A stretch of 5,877 nt of DNA from Gammaproteobacteria bacterium. Lineage in GTDB: Bacteria > Pseudomonadota > Gammaproteobacteria > Eutrophobiales > Eutrophobiaceae. Under the pieces are notes generated by a model. The model ran no database searches, was not told the DNA's origin, and saw only the letters and a program-made list of their open reading frames with translations. This document shows, piece after piece, positions 4,805-5,877 of this stretch (position 1 is the first letter of the stretch; the number at the start of each line of letters is the position of its first letter). A program made the position numbers and the translations under genes. Location of the stretch: the NCBI GenBank assembly GCA_004356415.1, contig SMWN01000014.1:1-5877 (forward strand), read 5' to 3'.

Positions 4805-5877
4805 ATGACTTTAGCAAAAATTTTAGTAACTTCGGCAGCTGGAAAGACCAGCTTTGCTGCTGCTATGCAATTTCTCGAAAAGGGGTATCCCGTACGCGCC
4901 TTCGTTCACCGACAGAGTCATCGAGCAGAATTATTACGCAACGCGGGGGCCGAAATATTTGTTGGCAACATGCATGATATCCGTGACGTACGAAAAGCAC
5001 TCAGTGGTATGCAACGAGCCTATTATTGCCACCCGGTTGAACCCAATTATCTACATACCAGTATGATTTTTGCGACAGCTGCCAATGAGGCACGGCTTGA
5101 AACCGTCACTGTGATGACCCAATGGTTTGCTCATTCGACACATCCTTCTGTCATGACGCGTGAACATTGGTTGACCGATCAAGTTATGAGTTGGATGCCA
5201 AACGTGGATGTCATTACGGTCAATCCGGCTCTGTTCGCAGACAATTATTTTATGGTACTGGCGATGATCGCTCAGCTTGGCATCATGCCATTGCCATTTG
5301 GAGATGGTACTAGCCTGAATGCGCCACCGTCCAATGAAGATATTGCCCGTGTTGCAGTCGGCACATTGATCGACCCGAGCCCCCATATCGGTAATTCGTA
5401 TCGACCGACCGGTCCTGAATTACTGTCTGTCATAGACATCGCCGGAATTTTTGCCAAGGTACTTAAGCGTAAGGTGAAATATATGGAGATTTCGCCAAAG
5501 ATGTTTCTGAAGGCCGGTATCGCACAAGGTTTCCCCATCATTCAACCCGCGCATCTTGCTCATTATTATTTTGAGGAGCATCAGCGCACCGCATTGAGGG
5601 TAAATGCCCCGAACGACACCGTTCTGGAAATTGGTGGCCGTGCCCCGGAAGACTTTGAAACCATTACCCGCCGTTATTGTACTGAACGCCCCGAGGCTAT
5701 ACAGACCTTCACGAACAAGCTTAAAGCGATGCAATTCTTCATCAAGATGCTGATGACACCGGCACCGGATATGGATAGATACGAGCAGCAGCAGGATTAC
5801 CCATTGATCAAAAACCCGGATTATTCATCGGACTCGGAAGAATGGTTAGTATCACATGATCAACAAGATAATAGCTC
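4805..5877 (+). CDS. NmrA-like NAD(P)-binding (atypical SDR) protein, 3' end beyond the window
   Basis: The frame is open from ATG 4805 to the last base (357 complete codons) and has no stop, so the C-terminus lies outside. The fold is the NmrA-like atypical short-chain dehydrogenase type. A Rossmann strand AKILVTSAAGKTS (4-16) is followed by GYPVRAFVHRQSHRAELLRNAGAEIFVGNMHD, the usual second strand and NADP-side residues. Next come YYCHPVEPN, then MTQWFAHSTHPSVMTREHWLTDQ and VDVITVNPALFADNYF, a block typical of NmrA-like proteins, and then PTGPELLSVIDIAGIFAKVLKRKVKY. The usual GxxGxxG of the dinucleotide loop reads SxxGxxS (S10, G13, S16). Two of three glycines are lost, so cofactor binding may be weakened or different. 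NmrA-type proteins act as redox sensors or as oxidoreductases, and the substrate here is unknown. The C-terminal tail after about residue 310 is polar. The start is supported by a strong ribosome site, and the gene is divergent from the TolB/TPR gene. Confidence 0.85.
   Translation, partial: MTLAKILVTSAAGKTSFAAAMQFLEKGYPVRAFVHRQSHRAELLRNAGAEIFVGNMHDIRDVRKALSGMQRAYYCHPVEPNYLHTSMIFATAANEARLETVTVMTQWFAHSTHPSVMTREHWLTDQVMSWMPNVDVITVNPALFADNYFMVLAMIAQLGIMPLPFGDGTSLNAPPSNEDIARVAVGTLIDPSPHIGNSYRPTGPELLSVIDIAGIFAKVLKRKVKYMEISPKMFLKAGIAQGFPIIQPAHLAHYYFEEHQRTALRVNAPNDTVLEIGGRAPEDFETITRRYCTERPEAIQTFTNKLKAMQFFIKMLMTPAPDMDRYEQQQDYPLIKNPDYSSDSEEWLVSHDQQDNS

Noticed and set aside
5051..5734. Minus-strand ORFs at 5051-5386, 5272-5541 and 5420-5734
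   Set aside because: All are antisense to the well-supported NmrA-like gene, which is open across the whole stretch.

Overview
The window looks like accessory or intergenic-rich chromosome from a Proteobacterium, probably beta or gamma. The evidence is the gene families present (a TrpD-family paralogue, a circularly permuted YpsA/SLOG protein, a TolB-like/TPR regulator of the type often annotated as 'adenylate cyclase', and an NmrA-like SDR) and palindromic intergenic repeats built around TGTCCGCT. Assignment to a genus is not possible from this sequence alone. No rRNA, tRNA, CRISPR array, transposase, integrase or phage gene was seen.

Layout, left to right. (1) 44-535, minus: an AT-rich 163-aa protein of unrecognised family. 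(2) 536-849: non-coding, with a near-perfect 22-bp palindrome at 593-614. (3) 850-2028, minus: a clearly GC-richer full-length member of the anthranilate phosphoribosyltransferase fold (TrpD family) in which the signature motifs are replaced, so it is probably not TrpD. (4) 2029-2403: non-coding or nearly so, with one 30-codon ORF that has an ideal Shine-Dalgarno and two related TGTCCGCT repeats. (5) 2404-2877, plus: a cpYpsA/SLOG nucleotide-binding-fold protein, bracketed by imperfect palindromes that resemble each other. (6) 2942-4555, minus: a 537-aa regulator-like protein with an N-terminal helical domain, a TolB-like domain and TPRs, converging on gene 5. (7) 4556-4804: a divergent control region with a perfect 14-bp palindrome and a degenerate second copy. 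(8) 4805 to the right edge, plus: an NmrA-like SDR that runs off the window.

The genes do not form an obvious operon. Base composition changes from gene to gene, strands alternate and intergenic spacers are long, so the region reads as a patchwork of separately acquired or separately regulated units. The one pairing with a plausible functional link is the divergent TolB-like/TPR gene and NmrA-like gene, which share a control region holding operator-like palindromes. The cpYpsA gene framed by related repeats looks like a small stand-alone cassette. No established multi-gene defence or biosynthetic system could be recognised.
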